Source: an uncultured Granulicatella sp.
GTDB taxonomy: Bacteria > Bacillota > Bacilli > Lactobacillales > Aerococcaceae
Reading direction: 5' to 3'
DNA length: 11,123 bases
Assembly: GCA_937891475.1 (NCBI GenBank)
Contig: CALATC010000170.1
Span: forward strand, 1-11,123
The stretch's first letter is position 1, and the number at the start of each line of letters is the position of its first letter. The position numbers were made by a program, and so were the translations under genes. The notes under the pieces are model-generated. The model did no database searches, was not told the DNA's origin, and was given only the letters and a program-made list of their open reading frames with translations. Shown piece by piece: positions 5,617-11,123 of the stretch.

Positions 5617-6123
5617 ATGACAAACTTAGAAACACTAAAACAAAAAACAGCAGACATGGAAGCGAAGCTAAAAGAAATGAAAGCAGAAATCGAACGAATG
5701 GAAAACGGGTGGGAGATGAAATGCCCGTATGAGATTGGGGATGAATATTTTCTTATTGACGAAGTAGGGTCATTAATTGAAAGCCGTTGGGATGGTTTGG
5801 ATATGGACAAAGACCGCTTTTCACAAGGCAATATCTTTCCAACGAAACAAGCAACCGAACTAGAAGCAAAACGAAGAGCCCTGCTTACACGATTCAGAGC
5901 GTTTAGAGATGAGTGTAATGACGGATGGACACCAAACTGGACGAAAAATAGAGAAAAAATTTCTTTGTATTATAAACCCGAAGATAAAATTTTTTATATG
6001 GAAACTAGTTTCATTGCGAACACATTTAACCTATTCGGCTATTTCAAAAACAAACAAGACGCCCAACGTGCTATTGAATTGTTTGGTGATGAAATCAAAG
6101 AATTGTTTGTGGAGTGTGAGTAG
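5617..6123 (+). CDS. Conserved phage protein with N-terminal coiled coil, 168 aa
   Basis: A 168-residue protein with a heptad-rich coiled coil at 1-32 (LETLKQKTADMEAKLKEMKA...), followed by a globular domain containing GDEYFLIDEVG (41-51), RFSQGNIFPT (67-76), a long helix, LYYKPEDKIFYME and a final AIELFGDEIKELF helix. This architecture, short coiled coil plus a 'Y-x-x-I-D ... GN-x-F-x-T ... LYY' domain, recurs in unnamed hypothetical proteins of Firmicutes phages, as I recall; no function is known. GGAGG at 5602-5606 serves the ATG with 10-nt spacing. The coiled coil implies oligomerisation. Confidence 0.82.
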   Translation: MTNLETLKQKTADMEAKLKEMKAEIERMENGWEMKCPYEIGDEYFLIDEVGSLIESRWDGLDMDKDRFSQGNIFPTKQATELEAKRRALLTRFRAFRDECNDGWTPNWTKNREKISLYYKPEDKIFYMETSFIANTFNLFGYFKNKQDAQRAIELFGDEIKELFVECE

Positions 6124-6567
6124 ATGAAAAAAATAACGATTGAATTAACAGATAGTGGTGGGTATAGAATAAATGGCATGGAAAATATCGAGTCACGTTC
6201 AGAAAGTATATGGTTGATGTTAGCTGCACGGCATATAGAAGATGGAGCATTAAAAAAAGGATACTTACCTGACTTAGAAAAAGGACTAGAAGAATGGGTT
6301 GATAAAAATAATACGGATAAAATTCGGCTTTTAACTGAAAAAGAACACGAAAATTTAGGAATTGGCAAACCACTATTACCGACATACATTCAAATTGAAC
6401 TACCTAGCAACGCACCTTCAAAGGTTAAACCAATTGTGATTTTACCTAGTGTGGAAGCTGAAAGTGTGGATGTAAAAGTAGCTCAAAATGGCAAAGGTTT
6501 CGTATTGTTTGATGCAACACTACAACTTAATCAATCACACGTAATCAATATGAATACGGAGGTATAA
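6124..6567 (+). CDS. Phage protein of unknown function, 147 aa
   Basis: A 147-residue protein starting MKKITIELTDSGGYRINGME. The ATG follows the previous TAG directly; GGAGTG (6111-6116) is its ribosome binding site, 7 nt away. Residues 1-70 look alpha/beta with a long amphipathic helix (SIWLMLAARHIEDGALK) and an acidic helix. After LLTEKEHENLGIGKP (69-83) the remainder (84-147) looks beta-rich (TYIQIELPSN, KPIVILPSVEAESVDVKVAQN, GKGFVLFDATLQL), so it may be a two-domain protein. No catalytic motif is apparent, and I do not recognise the family. Confidence 0.78.
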   Translation: MKKITIELTDSGGYRINGMENIESRSESIWLMLAARHIEDGALKKGYLPDLEKGLEEWVDKNNTDKIRLLTEKEHENLGIGKPLLPTYIQIELPSNAPSKVKPIVILPSVEAESVDVKVAQNGKGFVLFDATLQLNQSHVINMNTEV

Positions 6568-6569
6568 AG

Positions 6570-6809
6570 ATGAATTTACAAGAAAACGCTCGAATAAAAG
6601 AAGCAGTAAATAAGCCTAGTCACTATGTAGGTGAAAAGGGATTAGAAGTGAAAGAAGTACTTGAAAATTTTGTTAAAAATAAAAAAGGAATGGAAGCTCA
6701 TAGATGGTGTAGCGCTGTGGAATACTTATTAAGATACGCAGAAAAAAATGGAGTCGAAGACTTAAAGAAAGCTAGAAAGAACATCGAGTGGTTGATTGAA
6801 GAAGGGTAG
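6570..6809 (+). CDS. DUF3310 protein, 79 aa
   Basis: A 79-residue DUF3310 protein (pfam11753). The family pattern is complete: NKPSHYVGEKGLEVKEVLENF (14-34), a tryptophan-containing helix AHRWCSAVEYLLRYAEKNG (43-61), and EDLKKARKNIEWLIEE (63-78). These proteins are common in early regions of phages of Gram-positive and Gram-negative hosts; some are annotated as nucleotide-kinase-like, but the biochemical role is not settled. GGAGGT (6558-6563) provides the ribosome binding site and overlaps the end of the previous gene. Confidence 0.9.
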   Translation: MNLQENARIKEAVNKPSHYVGEKGLEVKEVLENFVKNKKGMEAHRWCSAVEYLLRYAEKNGVEDLKKARKNIEWLIEEG

Positions 6810-6838
6810 GAAGAAAAAGGGAAAAGGGAGGTGTGTGA

Positions 6839-8017
6839 ATGTCAAAATCGATACAGGATGAAATCATGGACTTAAAAGAGCAAGGACTGAGCTGGGTACA
6901 AATTGCAACTAGACTCAATCTTGCAAGCATGGAAGTCGCTCGAGGTAAGGTTAGAGGTACACCACGTTACAAAGAGTTTCAACAAAGGCAAGGAGTAAAT
7001 GTTGAAAAATCTCAAACCAGAGAATTTAATAACGATGGTTCAATCGGTTCTCAAATCAGAGTAAGACAACAACAACGAAAAGTATTCTCTAATGAGGAGC
7101 TTATTCGATTACATGGATTCAATCCTGATGAGGTTAAACTAAAAACAGCAACATCTAATGAATGGACTACTCCAACAAACGGAGAAACTTATTATAATTA
7201 TCAATCGAAAATCGTTGTAGTGCCTAAAAGGTGGGATATGTCCGCTCAAGATGTTAAGAAAATCTTTGGAGATATTCCCCAACGTAAAATTGAATTATTA
7301 GATAAGGGAATTCCAAATGAATACTTATTGATTCCTTTGTCAGATTTACACTTTGGACATAATTCTCATCTTGATTATTTGAAATTACAGAGAGAAATTG
7401 CGGAACGTATTATGAATCGCTATAAGGAAATCCTTATAACGCTACACGGAGATTATTTTCATGTTGATAATTTTCTGAATACAACTGAAAGAGGAACTAG
7501 AGTCGATGATGTCGACTTTGAGGCTGGATTAAGATCTGGTTATGATTTCCTTAGTCCATTGCTTGATTTAGCGTTAGAAAATAGTCCTAAGGTTAAAGTA
7601 GTTTATTTGAAAGGAAATCATGCTCCTAGTATAGATTATCTATTTGTGAGTATGCTTGAGCATATATATCCTCAAATAAAATTCGATGTCGAAATCAAAG
7701 AATTTAAACATGCGTGGTTAGGCAATCACTCTATATTCATGCATCATGGCGATAAAGTGAAATCGCCTAATAAATTATTCGAGATTATGGTCTCACATTT
7801 TGGAGAGGAATGGGGAAAAAGTCAATCAAGATATTTGATTACTGGACACTTCCATCATGAGAAGTCACTATCGTTTGCAGGCTTAACTTGGTATCAATTA
7901 CAAAGCCCTAGCAAACATTCAAGCTATGATAAAACATTCGGATATGACACTAGCGAATCAGGACAAATGCTTTTCGAGTTTAATGAGTATAAACGAAGTG
8001 CAATATATTATGTGTAG
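6839..8017 (+). CDS. Metallophosphoesterase with N-terminal helix-turn-helix, 392 aa
   Basis: A 392-residue two-part protein. Residues 1-45 form a resolvase/Trp-repressor-like helix-turn-helix (EIMDLKEQGLSWVQIATRLN, a typical 'G-x-S-x-x-x-I-A' turn). A variable linker (46-160) follows. The C-terminal calcineurin-like phosphoesterase domain carries the whole metal site: SDLHFGH with D169 and H171, LHGDYFHVD with D205, KGNHAPS with N260 and H261, HHGDK with H302/H303, and TGHFHH with H337 and H339. The catalytic set is intact. Substrate is unknown: DNA ends (SbcD/Mre11-like), cyclic nucleotides or phosphoproteins are all possible; the HTH favours nucleic acid. GGGAGGTG (6826-6833) is its ribosome binding site after a 29-nt gap. 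It is the largest early gene here and precedes an NrdH-like gene. Confidence 0.9.
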   Translation: MSKSIQDEIMDLKEQGLSWVQIATRLNLASMEVARGKVRGTPRYKEFQQRQGVNVEKSQTREFNNDGSIGSQIRVRQQQRKVFSNEELIRLHGFNPDEVKLKTATSNEWTTPTNGETYYNYQSKIVVVPKRWDMSAQDVKKIFGDIPQRKIELLDKGIPNEYLLIPLSDLHFGHNSHLDYLKLQREIAERIMNRYKEILITLHGDYFHVDNFLNTTERGTRVDDVDFEAGLRSGYDFLSPLLDLALENSPKVKVVYLKGNHAPSIDYLFVSMLEHIYPQIKFDVEIKEFKHAWLGNHSIFMHHGDKVKSPNKLFEIMVSHFGEEWGKSQSRYLITGHFHHEKSLSFAGLTWYQLQSPSKHSSYDKTFGYDTSESGQMLFEFNEYKRSAIYYV

Positions 8018-8032
8018 AAAAGGAGGGGTTAA

Positions 8033-8269
8033 ATGATTACAGTTTATTCTAGACCAAATTGTATGCAATGCAAGATGACGAAGATGTGGTTGAACCAAAA
8101 CAAGATTGGATTTGAAAATGTGGACATCGAAGCAAATCCAGGAGCGCTTGAACTCTTGAAACACTATGGTTACGGCTCACTTCCAGTGGTTGTGATTGAC
8201 GATGAATTTGATAATCCAGATAAGGCTTGGGCAGGATTTCAAATTGAAAAATTAGAAGCTTTATTGTGA
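8033..8269 (+). CDS. nrdH: NrdH-type glutaredoxin-like protein
   Basis: A 78-residue thioredoxin-fold redoxin. It has the NrdH active site C10-M-Q-C13 after an N-terminal strand (MITVYSRPNC), a helix KMTKMWLNQN, the cis-proline region SLPVVVIDD (49-57) and the C-terminal WAGFQIEKLEALL. NrdH proteins reduce class Ib ribonucleotide reductase using thioredoxin reductase. No nrdE or nrdF lies in the window, so it would serve the host enzyme or a phage enzyme outside the window, raising dNTP supply during replication. AAAAGGAGGGG (8018-8028) is its ribosome binding site. The length is typical for the family. Confidence 0.9.
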   Translation: MITVYSRPNCMQCKMTKMWLNQNKIGFENVDIEANPGALELLKHYGYGSLPVVVIDDEFDNPDKAWAGFQIEKLEALL

Positions 8270-8277
8270 GGTGGATA

Positions 8278-8562
8278 ATGGAAGATAAAGGGTATTACAG
8301 ATTACGTGCTGCAATCATAGAAAGAGCGGTTGATGATTACAAGATAGCATTAAGGCGCTTGCTTTCAAAAGGTGTAGTGGATTCTAATTGGAATTTGAGA
8401 GAAACACATTTCAAGAAAATATATCATCAAACAGCATGGAATATGAAAATGGATTGCGAACGGTTCTTTTTCAGTCAATATTTTGATTATTTATCAGATA
8501 CTGAAGACTTTGGACCAACGCTAGTCAATAGAATTAGAGAGGATGTGAAGAATGGGCATTAA
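8278..8562 (+). CDS. Small phage protein, 94 aa, unknown
   Basis: A 94-residue helical, basic and aromatic protein (MEDKGYYRLRAAIIERAVDDY...; ...DCERFFFSQYFDYLSD...). The ATG at 8278 is preferred, since GAGGTG (8268-8273) lies 4 nt upstream; a GTG at 8266 in the same frame overlaps the previous stop but has no site. Small proteins of this type (an 'ALRRL' helix followed by 'E-x-FF-x-S-x-x-F') often sit directly before late regulators in Firmicutes phages, as I recall, with no known function. It overlaps the DUF1492 gene by 11 nt. Confidence 0.75.
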   Translation: MEDKGYYRLRAAIIERAVDDYKIALRRLLSKGVVDSNWNLRETHFKKIYHQTAWNMKMDCERFFFSQYFDYLSDTEDFGPTLVNRIREDVKNGH

Positions 8563-9001
8563 ACATCAATTAAAACAAATTCGTTTAATCGATTTGGAAG
8601 TAAAATCAAAAATGGAAGAGTTAGATCGCTTGAATAATTCGTTCTTGAAATCTCCATCTCTAAAAGAAATAAACGTTCAAGGATCAAAAGTAAGTCTCAA
8701 AGACGATGCATACGTTAAAATAATCAATTTGAATGATTATATTAATGATCAAGTAGATAAATTGATTGATTTAAAATATCAACTTATCCAAGCAATCGAA
8801 CAATTAGATAATTCTAGAGAGCGAACAATCATTTGGATGAAATATATTTCTTCTAAAGGCTGGGATGAAATCGCTGAAGAGTTGAAAATTTCTAAAACAA
8901 CACTATTTATTCTTCATGATGAAGCTATTAAAAAAATAGATTTAATCTGTACTAAAAAAGGTGTTTCTGTACCAAACAATACTAAAGATTCTATGATATA
9001 G
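8552..9001 (+). CDS. DUF1492/ArpU-like phage transcriptional regulator (sigma-70 region 4-like)
   Basis: A 149-residue regulator. The N-terminal half is a long coiled helix (LKQIRLIDLEVKSKMEELDR at 7-26; INLNDYINDQVDKLIDLKYQ at 58-77) as in DUF1492. Residues 85-130 form a sigma-70 region 4-like HTH: LDNSRERTIIWMKYI, WDEIAEELKISKTTLFILHD and EAIKKID. Relatives (ArpU, RinA- and LtrC-like proteins) sit at the end of early operons and activate late genes. Its place here, last early gene and directly upstream of the terminator block and terS, fits that role. It may bind in the 9002-9197 region. The ribosome binding site is AGAGG (8538-8542). The C-terminal 17 residues after the HTH are non-conserved and polar. 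Confidence 0.88.
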   Translation: MGIKHQLKQIRLIDLEVKSKMEELDRLNNSFLKSPSLKEINVQGSKVSLKDDAYVKIINLNDYINDQVDKLIDLKYQLIQAIEQLDNSRERTIIWMKYISSKGWDEIAEELKISKTTLFILHDEAIKKIDLICTKKGVSVPNNTKDSMI

Positions 9002-9067
9002 TTATCATGTGGAAAGATGTAGAAAAAGACATTCTTTTTTCTCATGGTTTAAACTCCTTTATTTTTT

Positions 9068-9097
9068 CCCTTCGAGCCTCCAGTTCGAAGGGTTTTT
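9068..9097 (+). terminator. Rho-independent terminator ending the early operon
   Basis: CCCTTCGA (9068-9075) pairs perfectly with TCGAAGGG (9085-9092) over 8 bp around a 9-nt loop, followed by TTTTTA (9093-9098). It lies 66 nt past the stop of the DUF1492 regulator gene. Confidence 0.9.
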
Positions 9098-9139
9098 ATT
9101 AGGCTTTGATTGCAGTATATATCTAAGGAGTGTACCTCT

Positions 9140-9169
9140 CACCTCTCACAGTCGTGAGGGGTGTTTTTT
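9140..9169 (+). terminator. Second Rho-independent terminator, just before terS
   Basis: CACCTCTCAC (9140-9149) pairs with GTGAGGGGTG (9154-9163) over 10 bp, including one G-U pair, around loop AGTC, followed by TTTTTT (9164-9169). The 5' arm is duplicated: ACCTCTCAC also occurs at 9134-9142 and can pair with 9154-9162 over 9 bp, including one G-U pair, with an 11-nt loop. The terS Shine-Dalgarno starts only 12 nt after the T-run. Confidence 0.88.
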
Positions 9170-9197
9170 ATATATTCATTAGGAGGTGGTTCAGTGA

Positions 9198-9677
9198 GTG
9201 AGTAAGTTAACAACAAAACAAGAAATATTTGTCCAACAACTAGTCGCTGGACAATCTCAAAGGCAAGCGTATAGGCAAGCTTATAATGCCGAAAAAATGA
9301 CAGATAAGACTGTTGATGAAAAAGCAAGTAAACTCTTTAAGGACGGCAAGGTTAGGGCAAGGCATCGTGCGCTATTAAAACAATTCTCAAATATGGCTCT
9401 TTGGTCTAGGGAACAAGCGTTTAACGAGTATGAGTGGCTTAAGAACAAAGCTAAAGTTAGTATTGAGAAAGAAGGAGTAAGACAAGCTAATTCTAATGCT
9501 TTCCTTGCATCGCTAGAAGGCATGAACAATATGAGTTTCAACGACTTAGAGTTAGCTGATAAGAAACTAAAACTTGAAATTGAAAAACTACAATCACAAA
9601 TCGGCGGGGATAGCGAACAAGATGACAAACTGATAGATTTCGCTAAGGCTTTAAGAGGTGCATTTGATGACGAATAA
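9198..9677 (+). CDS. terS: Terminase small subunit
   Basis: A 159-residue terminase small subunit (Terminase_2-like). The N-terminal part has the DNA-binding HTH signature TTKQEIFVQQLVAGQSQRQA (5-24) with AYRQAYN following and ASKLFKDGKVRARHRAL (43-59). A long helical middle and C-terminal region (about 80-135) would form the oligomerisation and TerL contact part, ending acidic (GAFDDE). The start is GTG at 9198; AGGAGGTGG at 9181-9189 is a near-perfect ribosome binding site 8 nt away. A GTG four bases earlier is in another frame that stops at once. It recognises the pac or cos site and stimulates TerL. It overlaps terL by 11 nt. Confidence 0.9.
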   Translation: MSKLTTKQEIFVQQLVAGQSQRQAYRQAYNAEKMTDKTVDEKASKLFKDGKVRARHRALLKQFSNMALWSREQAFNEYEWLKNKAKVSIEKEGVRQANSNAFLASLEGMNNMSFNDLELADKKLKLEIEKLQSQIGGDSEQDDKLIDFAKALRGAFDDE

Positions 9678-10878
9678 GTTCACCCCTAAACAAGAACAAG
9701 TCCTTAAACGAGTATTGAATGATGATTTCTTTATTTGTGGTCTGCATGGTGCAAAGCGGTCGGGTAAAACTGTTCTAAATAACATAGTTTTCATGAACGA
9801 GATTGCACGAGTGAGAGAGACTGCAGATAGATTAAACATTGATGAACCGATGTACATCTTGGCTGGAACATCTTCAACATCGATACAAAACAACATCATT
9901 CAAGAACTGTACAACATGTTTGATATTGAACCGAAATACGATAAGCACGGAGCTTTTACTCTTTGCGGAGTTAAGGTGATTCAGGTCTACACTGGTTCAA
10001 TTTCTGGGTTAAAGCGTGCTCGTGGGTTTACTGCTTATGGAGCTTACGTAAACGAGGCATCACTTGCTAATGAACAAGTGTTCAAAGAAATCATCTCACG
10101 TTGTTCTGGAGAAGGAGCACGGATTGTTTGGGATAGTAATCCCGACATTCCAACACACTGGCTAAGACGTGATTACATAAATTCTGGCGACGATATGATT
10201 ATAGATTTTCATTTTAAACTAGATGACAATACATTCATGTCTGAGAGGTATCGTGAGAATATTAAAAATGCTACTCCAGAAGGCGTGTTTTACGATAGAG
10301 ACATTCTAGGTATGTGGGTAACTGGTGAGGGCGTTGTTTATCGTGATTTCAGTGAAGATATGTTTGTGGATAGCATTCCAAAAAATATCACTAAGATATA
10401 CGCTGGCGTTGACTGGGGTTATGATCACTATGGCTCTATCGTCGTTATAGGAGAAACTCCAGACGGCGACGTTTATCTGTTAGAAGAACATGCGTATCAG
10501 TACAAAGAGATAGACTTTTGGGTTGATGTTGCTAAGAATATCAAAGAACGATACGGCGATATTACTTTCTGGGCAGATAGCGCACGACCTGAGCACGTTG
10601 CTAGATTTCAAAGAGAGAGATTAAGAACATTTAACGCCAATAAATCGGTTTTATCTGGTATTGAGGAAGTCGCTAAGCTGATGAAAGCTGGGCGTTTTTT
10701 TGTTGTTTCAAACAAGGTCAGCAAGTTCAAGGATGAGATTTACCAGTACATCTGGAATGAAAAGACAGGCGAACCAGTAAAAGAGAATGATGACGTGCTA
10801 GACGCGGTTCGTTATGCGATTTACTCACAGCATTCTGGTACTGGAAGTAAAATCAAAATGTTCAAAGGAGGTTTTTAA
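9667..10878 (+). CDS. terL: Terminase large subunit (PBSX/Terminase_3 type)
   Basis: A 403-residue packaging motor. The ATPase domain has Walker A GAKRSGKT (residues 28-35, K34), a Walker B-type strand AYVNEA with catalytic E130, and the coupling motif WDSNP (155-159). The nuclease domain has VDWG with D249, WADSARPE with D304 and NDDVLDAVRYA (D376/D379), the three acidic positions of an RNase H-like fold. The length is normal. The ATG at 9667 is preferred over GTG 9658 because AGAGGTG (9654-9660) lies 6 nt upstream; it overlaps the TerS stop by 11 nt. With TerS it cuts and pumps DNA into the prohead through the portal encoded next. Headful versus cos packaging cannot be decided here. Confidence 0.96.
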   Translation: MTNKFTPKQEQVLKRVLNDDFFICGLHGAKRSGKTVLNNIVFMNEIARVRETADRLNIDEPMYILAGTSSTSIQNNIIQELYNMFDIEPKYDKHGAFTLCGVKVIQVYTGSISGLKRARGFTAYGAYVNEASLANEQVFKEIISRCSGEGARIVWDSNPDIPTHWLRRDYINSGDDMIIDFHFKLDDNTFMSERYRENIKNATPEGVFYDRDILGMWVTGEGVVYRDFSEDMFVDSIPKNITKIYAGVDWGYDHYGSIVVIGETPDGDVYLLEEHAYQYKEIDFWVDVAKNIKERYGDITFWADSARPEHVARFQRERLRTFNANKSVLSGIEEVAKLMKAGRFFVVSNKVSKFKDEIYQYIWNEKTGEPVKENDDVLDAVRYAIYSQHSGTGSKIKMFKGGF

Positions 10879-10881
10879 AAA

Positions 10882-11123
10882 TTGGCAAAAGTTTTTGTTA
10901 ATAAACGGAAAGTCATAACGACAACAAGCGATGTAGTGACTGAGGAAGTCGTTACTGAGGCGATTAGGCTGCACATGAGTAAGCTAGTTAAGAATTATGT
11001 TGAGAGTGAGGATATGTACCTCTCGCAACACGAAGTCTTGAAAATGGCGAAAAAAGATAGTTGGAAACCTGATAATCGCTTGGTGTTTAATTACGCTAAG
11101 TACATTGTTGATACGTTTACAGG
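10882..11123 (+). CDS. Portal protein (SPP1 gp6-like), 5' end only
   Basis: The first 80 residues of a portal protein; the gene runs off the window. It starts at TTG 10882, served by AAAGGAGGT (10864-10872) 9 nt upstream, overlapping the end of terL. The diagnostic stretch is MYLSQHEVL (45-53) and then KPDNRLVFNYAKYIVDTFT (62-80), which is typical of the SPP1 gp6 / phage_prot_Gp6 family. The product forms the dodecameric ring at the capsid vertex through which TerL pumps DNA. Its place right after terL is the usual order. Confidence 0.9.
   Translation, partial: MAKVFVNKRKVITTTSDVVTEEVVTEAIRLHMSKLVKNYVESEDMYLSQHEVLKMAKKDSWKPDNRLVFNYAKYIVDTFT

Larger units (their letters stand above)
9002..9197 (+). 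other. Non-coding early/late boundary with terminators and probable late control
   Basis: These 196 nt have no credible gene. They hold an AT-rich weak hairpin at 9013-9037 (AAAGATGT with ACATTCTTT, one bulge, then T-run), two strong forward terminators (9068-9097 and 9140-9169) and the terS ribosome binding site AGGAGGTGG (9181-9189). A convincing sigma-A promoter is not visible: AAGACA (9026-9031), 18 nt, TAAACT (9050-9055) is weak, and TATATA at 9116-9121 has no -35. A late promoter needing the DUF1492 regulator would be expected here and might lack a standard -35; this is inference. Confidence 0.6.

Noticed and set aside
6039..6389. Overlapping minus-strand open frames of 116 and 96 aa across the 168- and 147-aa genes
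   Set aside because: Serine/phenylalanine-rich compositions typical of antisense shadows of A-rich genes, with no ribosome binding site.
9068..9092. tRNA-like T-arm or attachment-site remnant suggested by GTTCGAA
   Set aside because: The segment is fully explained by a perfect 8-bp terminator stem with a T-run, and no cloverleaf can be drawn around it.
9130..9201. A small ORF from GTG 9130 across the second terminator
   Set aside because: The start overlaps its own Shine-Dalgarno-like bases and the codons only reflect the hairpin arms and T-run.
9281..9628. 115-aa minus-strand frame opposite terS
   Set aside because: Serine/leucine-rich shadow of an unambiguous terminase gene; no promoter or start signal seen.

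Overview
This window reads as the early-to-late segment of a tailed double-stranded DNA phage or prophage (siphovirus type) of a low-GC Gram-positive host. The evidence is AT-rich, A-rich coding sequence, strong AGGAGG-type ribosome binding sites, tight head-to-tail packing with 1-11 nt overlaps, and a gene set common in phages of Lactobacillales and Listeria: ERF annealing protein, HNHc nuclease, DnaD-like initiator, DUF1064, SSB, DUF3310, DUF1492 regulator, then terminase and portal. An Enterococcus-, Vagococcus-, Carnobacterium- or Listeria-like host is most likely, but the exact host cannot be fixed from the sequence alone. No integrase, repressor or attachment site lies inside the window, so phage versus prophage is open.

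Layout. (1) 1-1381: the end of an upstream gene and a set of small early genes (47, 99, 79 and 113 aa) on the plus strand. One 55-aa gene is on the minus strand (223-390) and appears to carry its own promoter (417-445) and its own terminator (171-210). A second minus-facing terminator hairpin sits at 978-1005. (2) 1385-4918: recombination and replication module, with ERF annealing protein, HNHc nuclease, a DnaD-like initiator that carries a probable origin inside its gene (11-nt iterons at 3067-3110 and a G-free 15-nt repeat tract at 3127-3201), a 55-aa unknown, a DUF1064 nuclease-like protein, a winged-helix protein and SSB. (3) 4932-6809: five accessory early genes, of which only the last (DUF3310) falls in a family I recognise. 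(4) 6839-8562: an HTH-metallophosphoesterase, an NrdH-type redoxin and a small unknown. (5) 8552-9197: a DUF1492/ArpU-like sigma-region-4 regulator, followed by a 196-nt non-coding boundary with two strong forward terminators. (6) 9198 to the end: packaging and head entry genes, TerS, TerL and the start of the portal.

How they fit together: ERF, HNHc, SSB and the DUF1064 protein would process and anneal phage DNA. The DnaD-like protein would open the origin embedded in its own gene; no helicase or AAA+ loader is present in the window, so the host machinery or genes outside are implied. The DUF1492 protein is placed to switch on late genes, and early transcription is stopped by the tandem terminators in front of terS. 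The most unusual features are the autonomous minus-strand gene unit inside the early operon, the two minus-facing hairpins whose mismatches become G-U pairs only on the minus strand, and the compact two-part origin candidate.
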